A stretch of DNA of 64,000 bases from Melastoma dodecandrum. Lineage: Eukaryota; Streptophyta; Magnoliopsida; Myrtales; Melastomataceae. Where the stretch lies: assembly GCA_029817715.1 (NCBI GenBank), contig JARUPY010000606.1, positions 5,394,001 to 5,458,000 on the forward strand. The letters are read 5' to 3'. The notes under the pieces were generated by a model. The model did not search any database, was not told the DNA's origin, and saw only the letters and a list, made by a program, of their open reading frames with translations. Below, piece after piece: positions 44,012 through 57,360 of the stretch. The translations under genes and the position numbers were made by a program. Positions within the stretch are counted from its first letter, which is position 1; every line of letters begins with the position of its first letter.

Positions 44012-47000
44012 TCATCTGTAATAGGATGCCATGATGTATAGCATGATGGCCGTCGAAATGGTCACCAACAGTTCCTGCATTACAAAGAAGTTTCATTCAA
44101 TGGACATGGATTGGGCCAGCTCATCGATATAGGCCCAAATGCAGTGATACCTGGTTATTGTAGAGGAAAAGTGGCACGTAACCTCCAACAAACTCGATCA
44201 AATTCAAAACACCAGTGTACGCCTGCCAAAAGTTGATTAGCAAGGCTGAATAAAGGCCGTGCTTCGAATGGAAGGTCAATAAATTATGAATACGGCAAGG
44301 TAAGGTGGGAGTAGCAAAGAAGCTGCATACAAGAGAGGCAAAGGCAATGCATCCGAAAGCTAATGCAAGGGCTCGCAACAGACGTTTTCCCATCCTCACT
44401 CCTCGTCCAGGATCTTCCCCATCTTCCTGCAGCCAATGAACTGTATGGTTAAGGAGTATGCTTGGGAAAGGGAAAGTATTTGAGAAATAATCAGGACAAA
44501 AGTGTGAAGGACAGTTAAGCTTTCCGACTCACAGTGAAGGTTGGTGATACTGGGGGTTCATATGACTTCAACTTCTCAAAGATCCGGTATACGAAAACAA
44601 ATGCCAAGAACTGCAAGGGCTTGTATTCTGCATTGCCCTTGAAAACAATCCAAGCTGTCTGCAGAAAGCCAAGTATCAGATTGATGAATCGGAGAAAACA
44701 AATGGTTTAGGCAAGATGAAGAAGATTACAGTCAAACTATTCGTCACCACACCAAATAGGGAAACGTGCATTGAAAACATCTCCAACCTTCTATTTGAAG
44801 AAATTATGAGCATGCCTTTGTAGTGAACAAACAAGAATTGAATGATCCAAGAATCTGCGGGCACTTACAAACACAGCCGCTATTCCCAAGTTAATCTTCA
44901 TATCTAGGCTGCTTGACTTTGTGAATCTGGTCATCCAAGATTGAACTAACTTTGCTCAATATAATTTATTCGGGAGGTTAACAATTCTTATAAGTGAGTG
45001 GAAGCCACGTATATGCTCCACAAATAAAATAGTAGACTCCCTGGGAAATATAGCTAGGGCAGTTAACAGCAAAATGCTGCCCAACACCATAGCAACAAGA
45101 TTTATTCTACTGAATACGACAATCAAAATTCACAAAAGCACATACCTTGGTCCCCATGGCACGATAGGTTCTTTATCAGCAAATTTAATATCCTTTGAGA
45201 CCTGTATTTTTCAAAATAAGTCATCACAAAATACATGGAAATGATAAATGCACACATCAGGGAGCCTCAACATCTTATCCTAGCCAGGGAATCAGAAATG
45301 CAGGCACTACTAGGGCTTGAGAAAAAGAAAGGGAAGCAGGGCAATTCTACGAGTGCAATTACCCCACCACATGAAGATGCCAGATGGGAACCATCAAAAG
45401 AGATCCCCTACACCCTGAACACAGACGCTACAGCACATCAGAACTCATTATATGTTGAACTGGGAGGACCAGAGGGGGATTTGGATTGGAGGGTTCGGCA
45501 AGAAATACCAACCACAAAAATAGTCTCATTACTGAAGCTCCAGCCCTCTTTGAGGGCACCTCCCTAGCAAAGAAATTAGGGCTACAATCCCTAGCAATCC
45601 AAATAGACGCAGAGATGCTACTTCACTGCATGATGGGAGTAAATCACTGTCCCCCACTAATCTCTCCTGTTGCAGATCGCTATTAAGTGACTTAGAGGCA
45701 ACCTCCATCACCCACATTTCCAGGGGAAGGAATCTAGTGGCAGAAAAGTTGGCTAAAAGAGCGAGGCACAAGGAAGAGTGTTTTATCACCTTTTGTTGTC
45801 CTCCGGAATTTGTGATAGATGTACTACATGGGGATATACCGTCTTTTGAAACTAACTGTGTACCCGATTGCTAAATTGGTGTAACCTGAATGCTTTACCT
45901 AATTTATGAACTCGATTTCTAACAAAAAATAATGATAAATGACAATCTGACAAGTCAAAAGTCTGTACCTTGAATGAACCAAAAGTTACACCCTTCTTTC
46001 TGTTTGTTAATTGCACCATCATCACCTTATCATATGCCTGCTCCAGCTGAAAAATTACGAAAAAACACAACCACTGAGAGACTGCCCCTGGCTCCTCCTC
46101 CCATAGAAAACGACAAATTGTCTTTTTCCATGTGAAGTAATGCGGAGGAAGCACTAGAATGAACGTACTCTTGCAGCAGCCGCTTCATCACCTCTTCTCT
46201 CAGCATCTTTGCGTTTCCTCGTATATGTGGCTTTGACCATGTCAAAACCCTCAATGGGACTGACACCCAGAACCTAGAGACCAGACAAACGCAGTTAACC
46301 AAAGAACAGAATGTGATGATAAGTTTTTCGCCCTCCGCCGATTGGCATCATCAAAAGGAAAGGAAACTAAAGCAGTACCTCATATGGACTGAAATCTCCC
46401 TCCGAACCAGAACTTCCTGCTGCAGAGGCAGAGGCGCATATCAACCTACTCTTCCAGGGAAGGTTTCTAGAGTACCATTTTAGTAAAGATCACTCCATAA
46501 TTCATTCAAAAGCTGTAGAAATTACGTTCTAATGCACAGGAATAAGAAAAATCAAAACCCACATTCCTCCAACATCAAGATTCAGCAGTTAACATAGAAG
46601 ATAATTATATCAAACAAAACTAGTTCTCAACATCGGGAACCCAAAAACCCCTGAAGAAAGGAAGAAACAAAAACACGGGCATTTCCAGCTGGTATTCCAA
46701 ACAAAAACTCCTTCTGCAGATTGAGTAACCCCTCCATACATTGTTTTACATCACAGTCTCTAAAATGATGAAGCATGCCCACTTAAATTATGGGGGAATG
46801 GCACTGTCAACATCTAAACGACCGCAAAGCCCAGAACTCGGTCCCTCTAACTCAATCCAATCAATGGAAGACGGTCCCAGACCTTCGAGCTCTTGCTCCC
46901 ACCTTTCCAATCAGCGGATGAAATCAACACTCCTACTCTGACTGGTACAGCGTCGAGTCACGGCAAAACCCACCAGCAAACCGCAAAAGCAAGAAACTTT

Positions 47001-47203
47001 CCAATGGAATAACGGCACCTAATTCTCTTCCTCTATATACCCACGTGGACAAGGGCCGGAGATATCCCAGAAGAACTCAGACTCGTCGTTTACCTGAGAG
47101 ATGTAGCCGGCAAGCTTACGAACGGGAGACAGTGACTTGGGTTTCTGATGGTCAACGGCGGCTTCGGACAGAGGAAGGACTTGGAGGACAAGGTCGACAC
47201 CAT
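44012..47203 (-). CDS. CPP1-like plastid J-like membrane protein (DUF3353)
   Basis: Ten exons: 47203-47094, 46466-46379, 46273-46169, 46046-45969, 45201-45146, 44926-44869, 44658-44533, 44426-44331, 44222-44151, 44074-44012, giving 283 aa. The N-terminus (MVSTLSSKSFLCPKPPLTIR) is Ser/basic-rich with almost no acidic residues, fitting a chloroplast transit peptide. A J-like segment follows at about residues 66-110 (SPYEVLGVSPIEGFD, RRGDEAAAARLEQAYDKVM) without the HPD motif of true J-proteins. Then come about four hydrophobic spans, including MKINLGIAAVFTAWIVF, FLAFVFVYRIFEKL, ALAFGCIAFASLAYTG and STAIMLYIMASYYR. This is the layout of the CHAPERONE-LIKE PROTEIN OF POR1 family; the sequence looks like the less-studied paralog group, so a role in protochlorophyllide oxidoreductase stability is only an inference. 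Confidence 0.9.
45250..45935 (+). mobile_element. LINE 3' remnant (RNase H-like) in CPP1-like intron 4
   Basis: On the strand opposite the host gene, fragments in shifted frames read like the C-terminal RNase H (RVT_3) part of a plant LINE: LNTDATAH (compare LNTDGA), then FEGTSLAKKLGLQSLAIQID, LSDLEATSITHISREGN, and VADKLAKRARH. The last two match the 'HIxREGNxxADxLAKxA' end of that domain. The segment ends in an A-rich stretch. Frameshifts and a stop show it is dead. It makes up most of the 767-bp intron between exons 4 and 5. Confidence 0.75.
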
Positions 47204-48311
47204 TGCAACGCGGCTGGGAAGAAACGATCGGAATGTAAGGGGTTTTCTGGTAGGAGGATTTTAGAGAAGTGAAAGTCGAGGGGAGGGGAGGGGGGAATGT
47301 GTTCCAGCTCGAGATGATTCCGAACAAGAATGTTATGGGCCCACTTTAGTTTGGACCAGAAATGGGCTTTTATCAGTCTAATCTATCTCCCCGGGCCCAA
47401 TCCATTGAACACGTAAAATAGAGAAAGAGAGAGAGAGAGAATTGGGAACATGCCCGCATTCTCAGCTATTAAATAAAATGTGGTTTATAATTGAAAAGGC
47501 CAAAGCAAAGGAGGGCAGGGAGGCAGGCGTGTGAATCAATCAGACTGAATAATCTCACAGGTCATATTTAAAAAACTTATTCCAATTAGGGAGGGAGGAG
47601 GGGGGGGATTCATCCGTCACCACTCACTCGATCATACTCCTGAAATTATTTAAATTATTCTTGTAATGGATAGTAGTTAAGTAGGGGGATTGATGATGTC
47701 TCCGAATGAATCATATGGGTTTGATGTCACCCCCCGTGCCTTCACCCAGAAATAAAGAGGAAGGCGGCTGGGCTAGGGCTACAAGAAAGGTATATCCAAT
47801 GTTCCCCCCCTTTTCCTTTCTTGCTCTATAGACATCATCTTGTGGGGCTCATAATTCTTGTGGATGGGGTTTGGGGGGTTTGTGATTTTCATTGGACACA
47901 CACCCCTTTTCTTTTGTCATATGGCCCCCTTTGGTTGCAATAACCAGGCAAAGCATCTGCTATTCATGTTAAAAAAAGAATCCCCACCCACAACCCAGAA
48001 AGCCAATAATAACACACATCTGCTAGTAGTAGTATCATTATTATTGTTGTTATTCACATCATGGCCTGAAGCATGAAAGCAGCTGCTCTCTTTTTATGTC
48101 ATCTCATCCATCAAAACCCTACCTACACACAACTAAGGAGAGGAGGAGATGGCCAAATATTTAACACCCTCTCGGACCAAATCCCAACTCTTACCAAAAA
48201 AAAAAAGAGAGAAATCCTTGATCGAAAAACCAAACCCAGATCCATCCTCTAAAAGCTAAACTGTAACAAACTAAAACCTAAAATCGTATCTACAGAAGAA
48301 AGGGATTGACT
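47204..48311. other. Spacer between CPP1-like gene and PEPC kinase
   Basis: Holds the CPP1-like promoter and leader (near 47204-47350) and the kinase 3' region. A (GA)n run at about 47420-47440 and a short C/G-rich tract near 47590-47610 are the only features noted. Confidence 0.4.
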
Positions 48312-49392
48312 TCAATTCACCAGTCTCTGCCCTCCTCCATTCGCTGCTATCCACGGATGTCCTGTTATGTTATCAGAAAGAAATAATCAAACGATTAGAT
48401 AGATGCTCCCCCGCTCGCCCAGCCAATTATATAATCTTTCAATGAAACTTAACTGACTTACTCAGGGCTTGTTCGGCTGTCAGCCTCCTGGAAACATCCC
48501 TGCACACCATTTTCCTCAGCAAGTCCTTGGCCTCCCCGGACACCTCTCCGAACACCCTCGTCGGGAACCTCAGGTTCCCCCTGCACACCGCGTCGAACAC
48601 CTCCTCCACCCTCTCCCCCCTGAACGGCTGGAACCCCGCCAGCATCACGTACATCACCACCCCCGCGCTCCACACGTCCACCTTCTCCCCATATCCTCTC
48701 CCCCTGAGCACCTCCGGTGCAACATAGTGCGGCGTCCCCACCACCCCCTCTGCCATCCCCCCCTCTCCCAGCCACTCTGCGGAGCCAAAATCCCCCAATT
48801 TCACCCCATATTCCTCGGACTCCTCCTCTGGCGCAAAACCCTCGCCGATCTTGGATGAGTCGTAGGAATAATCCCTTTCCCCGTCCTCCTCTGCCTCCTC
48901 CTGGACCCCGCGTCCGCCACGGACGAGCAAAACGTTCTCCGGCTTGATGTCGCGGTGGACTACCCCATAAGCGTGACAATGAGCGACGGCACCGAGGAGC
49001 TGGACCATGAATACCCTAACCCTGGACTCTGGTAGACAATCCTCGGAGACGATCAGGTCGTGGAGGGAAATCGGCAGGCAGAGGTCGAGGATAAGGGAGA
49101 GGGACCCGGGGGAGTCGTAGGAATCGTGGATGCGGAGCACGTGGGGATGAGGTGGGAGGAAGGACATGATGGTGGGCTCGTTGTTGAGGCACTGGCGGTC
49201 GGTGGGGTCGGAGAGGAGGGACTTGTCGACGACCTTGCAGGCGAAGAAGGCGTTCTTAGCAGGGGAGTAGCAACGGTGGATGGTGCCGAAGCGGCCGCGT
49301 CCGATCTCCTCGAGCAACTGGTAGGAGGAGGAGGCGGCGGAGGCGGAGGAGGGTTTGGCGGCGAGTTCCCCGGCGGCGTCGTGGTGTTTCAT
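48312..49392 (-). CDS. PPCK: Phosphoenolpyruvate carboxylase kinase (PPCK)
   Basis: Two exons, 49392-48462 and 48361-48312, encode 326 aa ending ...ALRHPWIAANGGGQRLVN. The donor A|GTAAGTCA and the acceptor AACAG restore the family's conserved RHPWI. Visible kinase motifs are the P-loop EEIGRGRFG, the Lys in FFACKVVDK, HRDIKPENVLL, GDFGSAEWLGEG, GVVGTPHYVAPEVL and EKVDVWSAGVVMYVMLAG. This is a bare kinase domain with no regulatory extension, as in PPCK, a Ca-independent kinase that phosphorylates PEP carboxylase. It is longer than the usual ~280 aa because of an acidic insertion between HRDIKPEN and DFG (about residues 165-205: EEAEEDGER, APEEESEEYG) and an Ala/Ser-rich N-terminus. If the intron is retained, translation stops at 48439 after KSVKFH, losing the last helix. 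Confidence 0.88.
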
Positions 49393-49439
49393 GGCGTGGG
49401 ATGTTTTCTTTCTGAGGATGCAACGGAGTTTGTTAGGGC

Positions 49440-49469
49440 GAGAGAGAGAGTGTGTGTGTGTATATATAT
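49440..49469 (+). repeat. Compound (GA)n(GT)n(TA)n microsatellite upstream of PPCK
   Basis: AG, GT and TA dinucleotide runs are joined end to end about 50-80 bp upstream of the PPCK ATG, within its likely leader or core promoter. Confidence 0.9.
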
Positions 49470-50610
49470 TATTATATAGACAATAATAAAATAAATCGTT
49501 TGTGGGACCGGGATACTTTGTTTTAGGGGAGGTTGTTTATAAATCCTGCCGAGATGGACGGCCGAGATCATGCGGAAGCGATTGGGGGTGAGGGGGAATC
49601 AGGTGCGGTCTGGTTGGTACGGGCGGGTTTGGTCTTTCTCTTTTGGTTTGTTTTGTCTTGTTTGTTTCAGGTCGAAACGGATTGATTATATTTGGGTTTT
49701 GCTTCTTTTACCTTCGGGGGGTGACGTCATGCCATTCGTCACCCCCCACGACATCAATCATGCTCTTTTTTTACGAAAAGTGTAATGTAAATTCCGGGGC
49801 TCCACCGGGAGATAAAATAATTTAAAAAAAAAAAAATTGGTTAAATTTGATGTTTCAAAAATTTTTCAATCAACTTTTTATCGATTCGATAAATTACATA
49901 ACAATTTCTTTTAAGTATTTTCTTCCTGTTGGAATGAAAACCACGTCGTATTGGTACATAACAGCAGCGCCTACGCACGCCCCCATTGGTTGTTGGATAC
50001 GGGGCATTGCTAGTATAGTAATTGAGATCCGAATGAAAGAAAGCTTTTCATAAAATATGGTAATAAGAAAAGGAAAAACAAACAATTAATTATAAGCGTG
50101 ATGCAAAAGGGGAAGGGGGCTTCATGCCACGCATGGGGACTTTGACTTTTGTGGGGGGATTTGGATTTAGATCGTCAATATCTGAAGTATTATTTTTAAA
50201 CACAAAATGAATTAGATCTCGTAATCTCATTAGATGGATATTCTCGGTGACTGTCCAAGAGAGAGAGGGCGTGGGGGGCCAATTCCTGTAAGAGCTTGTT
50301 GTTGTTTGGTCCACTGCCTTTTCCGTGTCAGACGAAACTTCTGGGACTAGTCCTCCAAATAATCCCTGGGCTTTTGCCGTAATCCACGTCCCATGAACAG
50401 CTAACACTCAAACCCACTACAGACGATATCCAGTTCTGGCCACTTAATATTCCAAAGATTGTAATCGATTTCTTGTATCTCTCTCTCTCTCTCTCTCTAT
50501 CTTCTCTAAATATTATTATCAAAATCTTGTAGGATATATTTCTTAAAGAAAAATCCGCTCCCGAATCTCTCGTACGATGTGCTGCTAACCACCCATGCCC
50601 TCCCCCCTCC

Positions 50611-50636
50611 TATATATATATATATATATATATATA
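50611..50636 (+). repeat. (TA)13 microsatellite
   Basis: Uninterrupted TA dinucleotides, directly upstream of the repeated segment at 50690. Confidence 0.95.
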
Positions 50637-50689
50637 CAATAATACATAGATTGACCCAATTATTGATTATTGGGGTCTATGTTTACATG

Positions 50690-50860
50690 AATTCTCCCTC
50701 TACTTCATCTCCCTCTTCTTGGCCGTCTACCCGATCCGAGGTGGATGGCCAAGACGAGGTTGATGAAGTTGAACGAGAGATTCAAGGGAGGGTTCGAGGC
50801 CCCAATTCCGACAGTCTGGTTCATGCCCTTGCATGGAATTACTTACAGGTATTTTAGGCT
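50690..50860 (+). repeat. Dispersed repeat, copy A (acidic open frame)
   Basis: Shares GAATTCT(C/T)CCTC, CATC(C/T)...TGG, AGA(C/T)GAGGTTGATGAAGTTGAA, GAGGGTTCGAGG and TGGTTCATGCCCT with 55750-55985. It opens as MNSPSTSSPSSWPSTRS followed by DEVDEVE and LVHALAWN (50690-50857). No family is recognised. It may be a small gene, a gene fragment or a non-autonomous element. Confidence 0.55.
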
Positions 50861-52032
50861 GTATTTCAAAAACTTCAACACGTAACATGCTTCTCTCTGC
50901 CTTTCGAGAAAAGAAACATAGTCATTCGAGTGTTTTACGACGAATTTTCACTTGATATGTCCGTTCTACCTTACGAGTTCGAAGGATATCCAGAAAGAAA
51001 AGAGAGAATCAGAAGATGTACTTCTAAAACTTCTCTTTATTTTTCTTTTATAAGTCTGATTTCATTCGGAAGGTGTTTTCGTCGATGTTGTAGAGCTTGA
51101 TGAGTAAAAGTCTTATGAATCACAAATATCGGCACCACAATCGAATTCGAGGGTCGATAAAATTACTAGCTTCGATGATGATCCAATTATCCAAGATCCT
51201 TTTGCAGGTCCATTGTATTATTAGGTGAAGGTAGATTTAATGAGAGAGATTGGTCTTTATTTAATATCATACTCTTTCGATAAACTTGGCTGAGTTTTTC
51301 ATTATGTGTGAAAAAGAAAGAGGAGATTTGTGTAATTTCTGACGTCGTCGCTCTTGCAATTGGGCCTTCAAAGGATGGGCTTTCATTAAAAAGGCCCAAA
51401 AGTGGTTAACTCAAATTTCCTACAAATCTGGCTACGCAAGGGAGATGGGTTTTGACCAAAACATGCTGGGAAACAACCAATAGTTCAAAGAAACCAGGAA
51501 TAGATCAGAAAAACAAAATCCCAACGAGGAGAAGGCATTTCCTAGATCTTCGCTCACAACACAAGGAAAAAAAAAAGGAGTGGAACTACAAGAAAGCACA
51601 AACTCTAAATAAATTTACCTTCATGTGAGGTGGGTGCCTAATTAGGGTAAATAGCAGGTAAATTCATGAAGATGCTAAAAAGTCTTCTGGTGTTCAAACC
51701 CAGCTTCATAAGAAAGAGAAAACAATGTTCTCTCGCTTCCACTTTGCCGTCTTGTTTTCCATTTCTTTTTTTACAATTTTGGCATACCATTCAGCAAGTT
51801 AAGATGACATCAAACATATTTCTGGCACTAATGTAAGCGCGTCACAAAAAGGTCCTCCAATTGGCTCGCATCGCTTTTATCTGGTACTGGTCATCATACT
51901 TTAGCGCCGAGAAAAGGCTGAAGGAATAACAGAAGAACCCATAAACACATCAGGCACGATAAATAAGAGGAATGCCAATAGGAAATAAGGTATAGCCATC
52001 CAAAACACCAGATAGGAAGGTCAGGCTCTATG

Positions 52033-54251
<2,219 letters not shown>

Positions 54252-54942
54252 TCCCTCCCCTCCCTTCCCTCCCCTCCTAACCCCCCACCAAGAACCCCAA
54301 ACAAAACCTAAACCCCAGGAAGAAGAAAGAAAAAGCCTATAAACTCCCAGGTCAAATTTCGAGGAGCAAGTCGGGCTCTGCACCCGCAAGGGAGGAATCA
54401 ACGGACGTGCTACGCCGGAGGGAGTCGATCACGGCGGCTGCAGCAGGAATCTTAGGGAAAGAAGAAGAAGAAGAAGAAGAAGTGGTAGTTAGTGGAGAGG
54501 CAGCCACGGAGAGGAGGACGAATTAATGTTTGAAATTGTGGAGAAAGGAAGCGGGTGATGACGTGGCGTGGGCGGTCCTTATTTTTGTGGTCGATTCTTG
54601 TCGGGCGGTTTTTTTTAAACCAAAATATCGATACATCCCTTAAATTTTAACTTATCTTTTTTTCATTTCTTAACAGAAAAACACCGTGCCTTCTTTTTTC
54701 TTTTTGGATTTCTCTTTCCTACCTTATATCCTCCTCTTCTTCCTTTTCTTTCTTTTCCCCCTCGCTCAACAACCCTTCTCCTTCTCCTTCTTCCCAGGAC
54801 TTCCCTCACCTCTTTAATTCAGGTTATCTAATATTTTCCCAGTCCGATTCGATTAATCCCCAGCCGTCCCCTAGTAGCCCTCTTACTCCTTCGGACATTC
54901 TTGTCATTACCAGCAGAGCATTTACGGCATCGGCCCGAGGTC
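54252..54942. other. PP1 leader/promoter and flank
   Basis: Contains a (GAA)n microsatellite (54460-54482) and long pyrimidine-rich stretches (about 54650-54810). No gene is seen before the ERF relic. Confidence 0.4.
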
Positions 54943-55072
54943 CATGCCCATGAAGCATCTGGGTCACCCGCTGAAGCCCCTGAAGTTGTACCGGGGCGTC
55001 AGGCAGAGGCACTGGGGGAAATAAGTCGCTGAGATCCGACTCCCCAAGGACAGGACCCGTCTCTGGCTCTGA
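54943..55072 (+). pseudogene. AP2/ERF (DREB A-6, RAP2.4-like) relic
   Basis: Frame from ATG 54943: MPMKHLGHPLKPLKLYRGV, then RQRHWGK, a TAA at 55021-55023 where the domain has Trp, then VAEIRLPKDRTRLWL and TGA at 55070-55072. This is the first half of an AP2/ERF DNA-binding domain, with the flanking MKH...KLYRGVRQRHWGK typical of RAP2.4-type DREB A-6 factors. The second half of the domain (GTF...AAxAYD) is not recognisable. Two stops within 45 codons make it a broken fragment. Confidence 0.85.
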
Positions 55073-56700
55073 CAGTATCATCTTCGCCGTCGTCTGCGGT
55101 AGCTGAGGGTGGGGGGCTTTGGGATGGGAGTTGAGGTGGGGTGGGGTTGGGGTAGAAGAAGAGTGGAATGAGTAACGTAGCTAGGAGGATTTGAGAGGGG
55201 TTTAGGGTTCTTCTACGTGACTGAGAGGATTTCGTTATTGAAGTCCACGTACGAAAAATGAAAAAGACCTTTCAAGACATGATGTCGGGTAATTTAAAGG
55301 TTTGTCGTCGAAATCGTAACCGCCGTTACATGTTTAAGGATTCAACTAGTTTTCAGGGGAAGTTTCAGTTCATCATGCATTTTGCCATTGCAACTGCAAT
55401 TTTATTTGCATTGTCATGCAAAAGAAACAGGTGGTTGAATTTTGGATAATTGTGAATGTTTCGCGCCTAGTCATTCTCGGAGCTTGACCTCCCAAGTAAA
55501 AGTCCACTGAAAAAAGATATATGTAAATGAATTTATATGATCACATGGAGATTGATTTTGTTTTCTTTTTTTGGACGATGATCGTGTTCATAACGATGCT
55601 TTGTACAGATCAAATTATCTTGAGAGATCTGTTAGTTTGAATTAAGATTAAGCCCCTCAACCTATTTTATTTTATTTTCTCAATCTGTGCCGCTCTCTCT
55701 ATATATAGATGCACTGATCATTATCGGTGGTATGGTTCGAGATATTCGGTCCATTGAATTCTTCCTCGACTTCGTCTTTCTCATCCTGGCTCTCTATTCG
55801 ACCACCGTGGAGTTCGGGCTACGAGTTTGATGCTTTCGGTAAGAGTTAACGCGAGTCGGAAGGCTCCCGAACAGAAGGCCAGGATGAGATTGATGAAGTT
55901 GAAGGGGACAATTCACGAGAGGATTCGAGGGTGCCTCAGCTGGTGCGCTTGGTTCATGCCCTCTGCATGAATTCTCGTCAAAGGTATTGAACTCTGAATT
56001 TCGAATCCAACACGATCGATTATCCCTCCTTTCACATGTAAGGTGAGGTGCCAGGGCGGAAGTATCATGCTTTCCCCTTTTGCATAGAGATTAAGAAGCA
56101 ACACTCATCATGAGTTTCTGGATCATATCTATCTAGTTTTTATTTATCGCAGTTTTCCTTAATAGAAGAAAAGGGTTGGGCTAAAACGCTGATTTTTTTT
56201 TCTTCTGTTGACTGCGACCCATTTTTCGATCGATCGGTAACAACTTTCTTGAACGGAATAAACTCGTGCACGATGACGTACTTAAAGACTGCGAGTTTAA
56301 TTAATAATAAAGTTTGTGTCGATTCGGTACGAATTTTTCTGAACGGAATGAATTTATATATGTAGTTTAGAACCTTGAATGCGGTCATGCGACGCGCGGA
56401 TACGGAACTTTCTTAAACGGATCAAACTAAGCCGCCTACGACATTGCTTAACAAGGAAGTTCATACCCCGGTCCGAACTTTTAAAGTTTAATGTTAATAT
56501 ATCTTATAAAATATTTATTCACGAGATTACGAAATATATTACATCATGGTCAAGAAAAGAAACTAATTTTATGAAGTTTGAATGAGGTCAATTATGTTTT
56601 TCGAGACTTTCTTGATTCTATGGAAAACGAAATGGAGCTAAATAATAAAAATGATAATAATCTATGGATCCCTCAGGCCTCACATAAGAGAGAGAACCGT
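55073..56700. other. Gene-free stretch with dispersed repeat copy B
   Basis: Contains the second copy of the 50.7-kb repeat at 55750-55985. The remaining short frames look like chance frames. Confidence 0.4.
55750..55985 (+). repeat. Dispersed repeat, copy B
   Basis: Partner of 50690-50860. It shares the GATGAAGTTGAA, GAGGATTCGAGGGT and CTTGGTTCATGCCCTC blocks but has an extra ~50 bp in the first half and in-frame breaks. As in copy A, a TATATATA stretch lies upstream (55698-55706). Confidence 0.55.
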
Positions 56701-56722
56701 GGTAGAACGAAGGGTGACCTGG

Positions 56723-56934
56723 CCCCTCGTCAGTTTTCAGTGACCTGGCCACAGTCCTCGATCACGACCGCTTCTCTCGTGGTTCCGCTGTTCGAGCCAA
56801 CCTTCTCCATCTCCTTGACAACACTGTACCCCTCGTCAGTTTTCAGTGACCTGGCCACAGTCCTCGATCACGACCGCTTCTCTCGTGGTTCCGCTGTTCG
56901 AGCCAACCTTCTCCATCTCCTTGACAACACTGTA
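56723..56934 (-). repeat. 106-bp tandem duplication of the cyclophilin 3' end
   Basis: 56723-56828 and 56829-56934 appear identical by eye. The gene-proximal copy (56829-56934) carries the last ~33 codons and the stop of the cyclophilin gene. The distal copy therefore lies in the 3' untranslated region. CCCCTCG occurs at both copy starts and again at 56935. Confidence 0.95.
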
Positions 56935-57360
56935 CCCCTCGACGACTTTACCAAACACGACGTGCTTCCCGTCGAGCCACGAGGTCTTCTCGGTGCATAT
57001 GAAGAACTGGGAACCGTTCGTGTTGGGACCCGCGTTAGCCATGGACAGGATTCCAGGCCCGGTGTGCTTCATCTTGAAGTTCTCATCATTGAATTTCTCC
57101 CCGTATATTGATTCCCCGCCAGTTCCATTCCCCCTCGTAAAATCCCCGCCCTGACACATGAAGCTGGGAATAATCCTGTGGAAGGTGGAGCCCTTGTAAT
57201 GCAGTGGCTTTCCAGATCTGCCTATCCCTTTCTCGCCCGTGCAAAGGGCCCGGAAGTTCTCAGCAGTCTTGGGGGTGACATCCACGAAGAGTTCCATTAC
57301 TACTCGTCCGGCCTTCATCTTTCCAATGAGGATGTCAAAGAATACCTTTGGGTTCGACAT
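56836..57360 (-). CDS. CYP: Cytosolic cyclophilin (peptidyl-prolyl cis-trans isomerase)
   Basis: A single uninterrupted coding exon of 174 aa, [13 protein letters not shown]...CGQVTEN. It has the catalytic and cyclosporin-binding residues of cyclophilin [32 protein letters not shown], and the Trp in [14 protein letters not shown]. The plant divergent loop [14 protein letters not shown] is also present. These proteins isomerise X-Pro bonds, mostly in cytosol and nucleus. The ATG at 57360 matches the family. A leader intron is likely, with acceptor TTTTTTTGCAG at about 57376-57385 and donor GTAAGTCAC at about 57985. A TATATAAACC box lies at 58074-58065. The last codons and the stop lie within the 106-bp duplication, so the exact C-terminus may have been reshaped by it. 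Confidence 0.95.
   Translation of the reverse strand: MSNPKVFFDILIGKMKAGRVVMELFVDVTPKTAENFRALCTGEKGIGRSGKPLHYKGSTFHRIIPSFMCQGGDFTRGNGTGGESIYGEKFNDENFKMKHTGPGILSMANAGPNTNGSQFFICTEKTSWLDGKHVVFGKVVEGYSVVKEMEKVGSNSGTTREAVVIEDCGQVTEN

Larger units (their letters stand above)
49470..52032. other. Gene-free stretch between PPCK and PP1
   Basis: A (CT)n run lies at about 50477-50500 and a (TA)n run at 50611-50636. A segment resembling 55740-55990 lies at 50690-50860. No supported gene. Confidence 0.4.

Noticed and set aside
48458..49479. Long open frames opposite and out of frame with the PPCK gene
   Set aside because: They overlap a GC-rich kinase exon whose own frame carries all kinase motifs. 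The others are shadows of biased codon use.
54252..54401. N-terminal extension of PP1 by about 50 residues
   Set aside because: The frame is open upstream, but PP1 proteins start at [14 protein letters not shown] sequence. The extra part is low-complexity leader.
56836..57360. Cyclophilin as a processed retrocopy because its CDS has no intron and 17-bp repeats flank it
   Set aside because: Plant cytosolic cyclophilins are commonly intronless in the CDS. A leader intron and TATA box appear to be present, and no poly(A) tail is seen.
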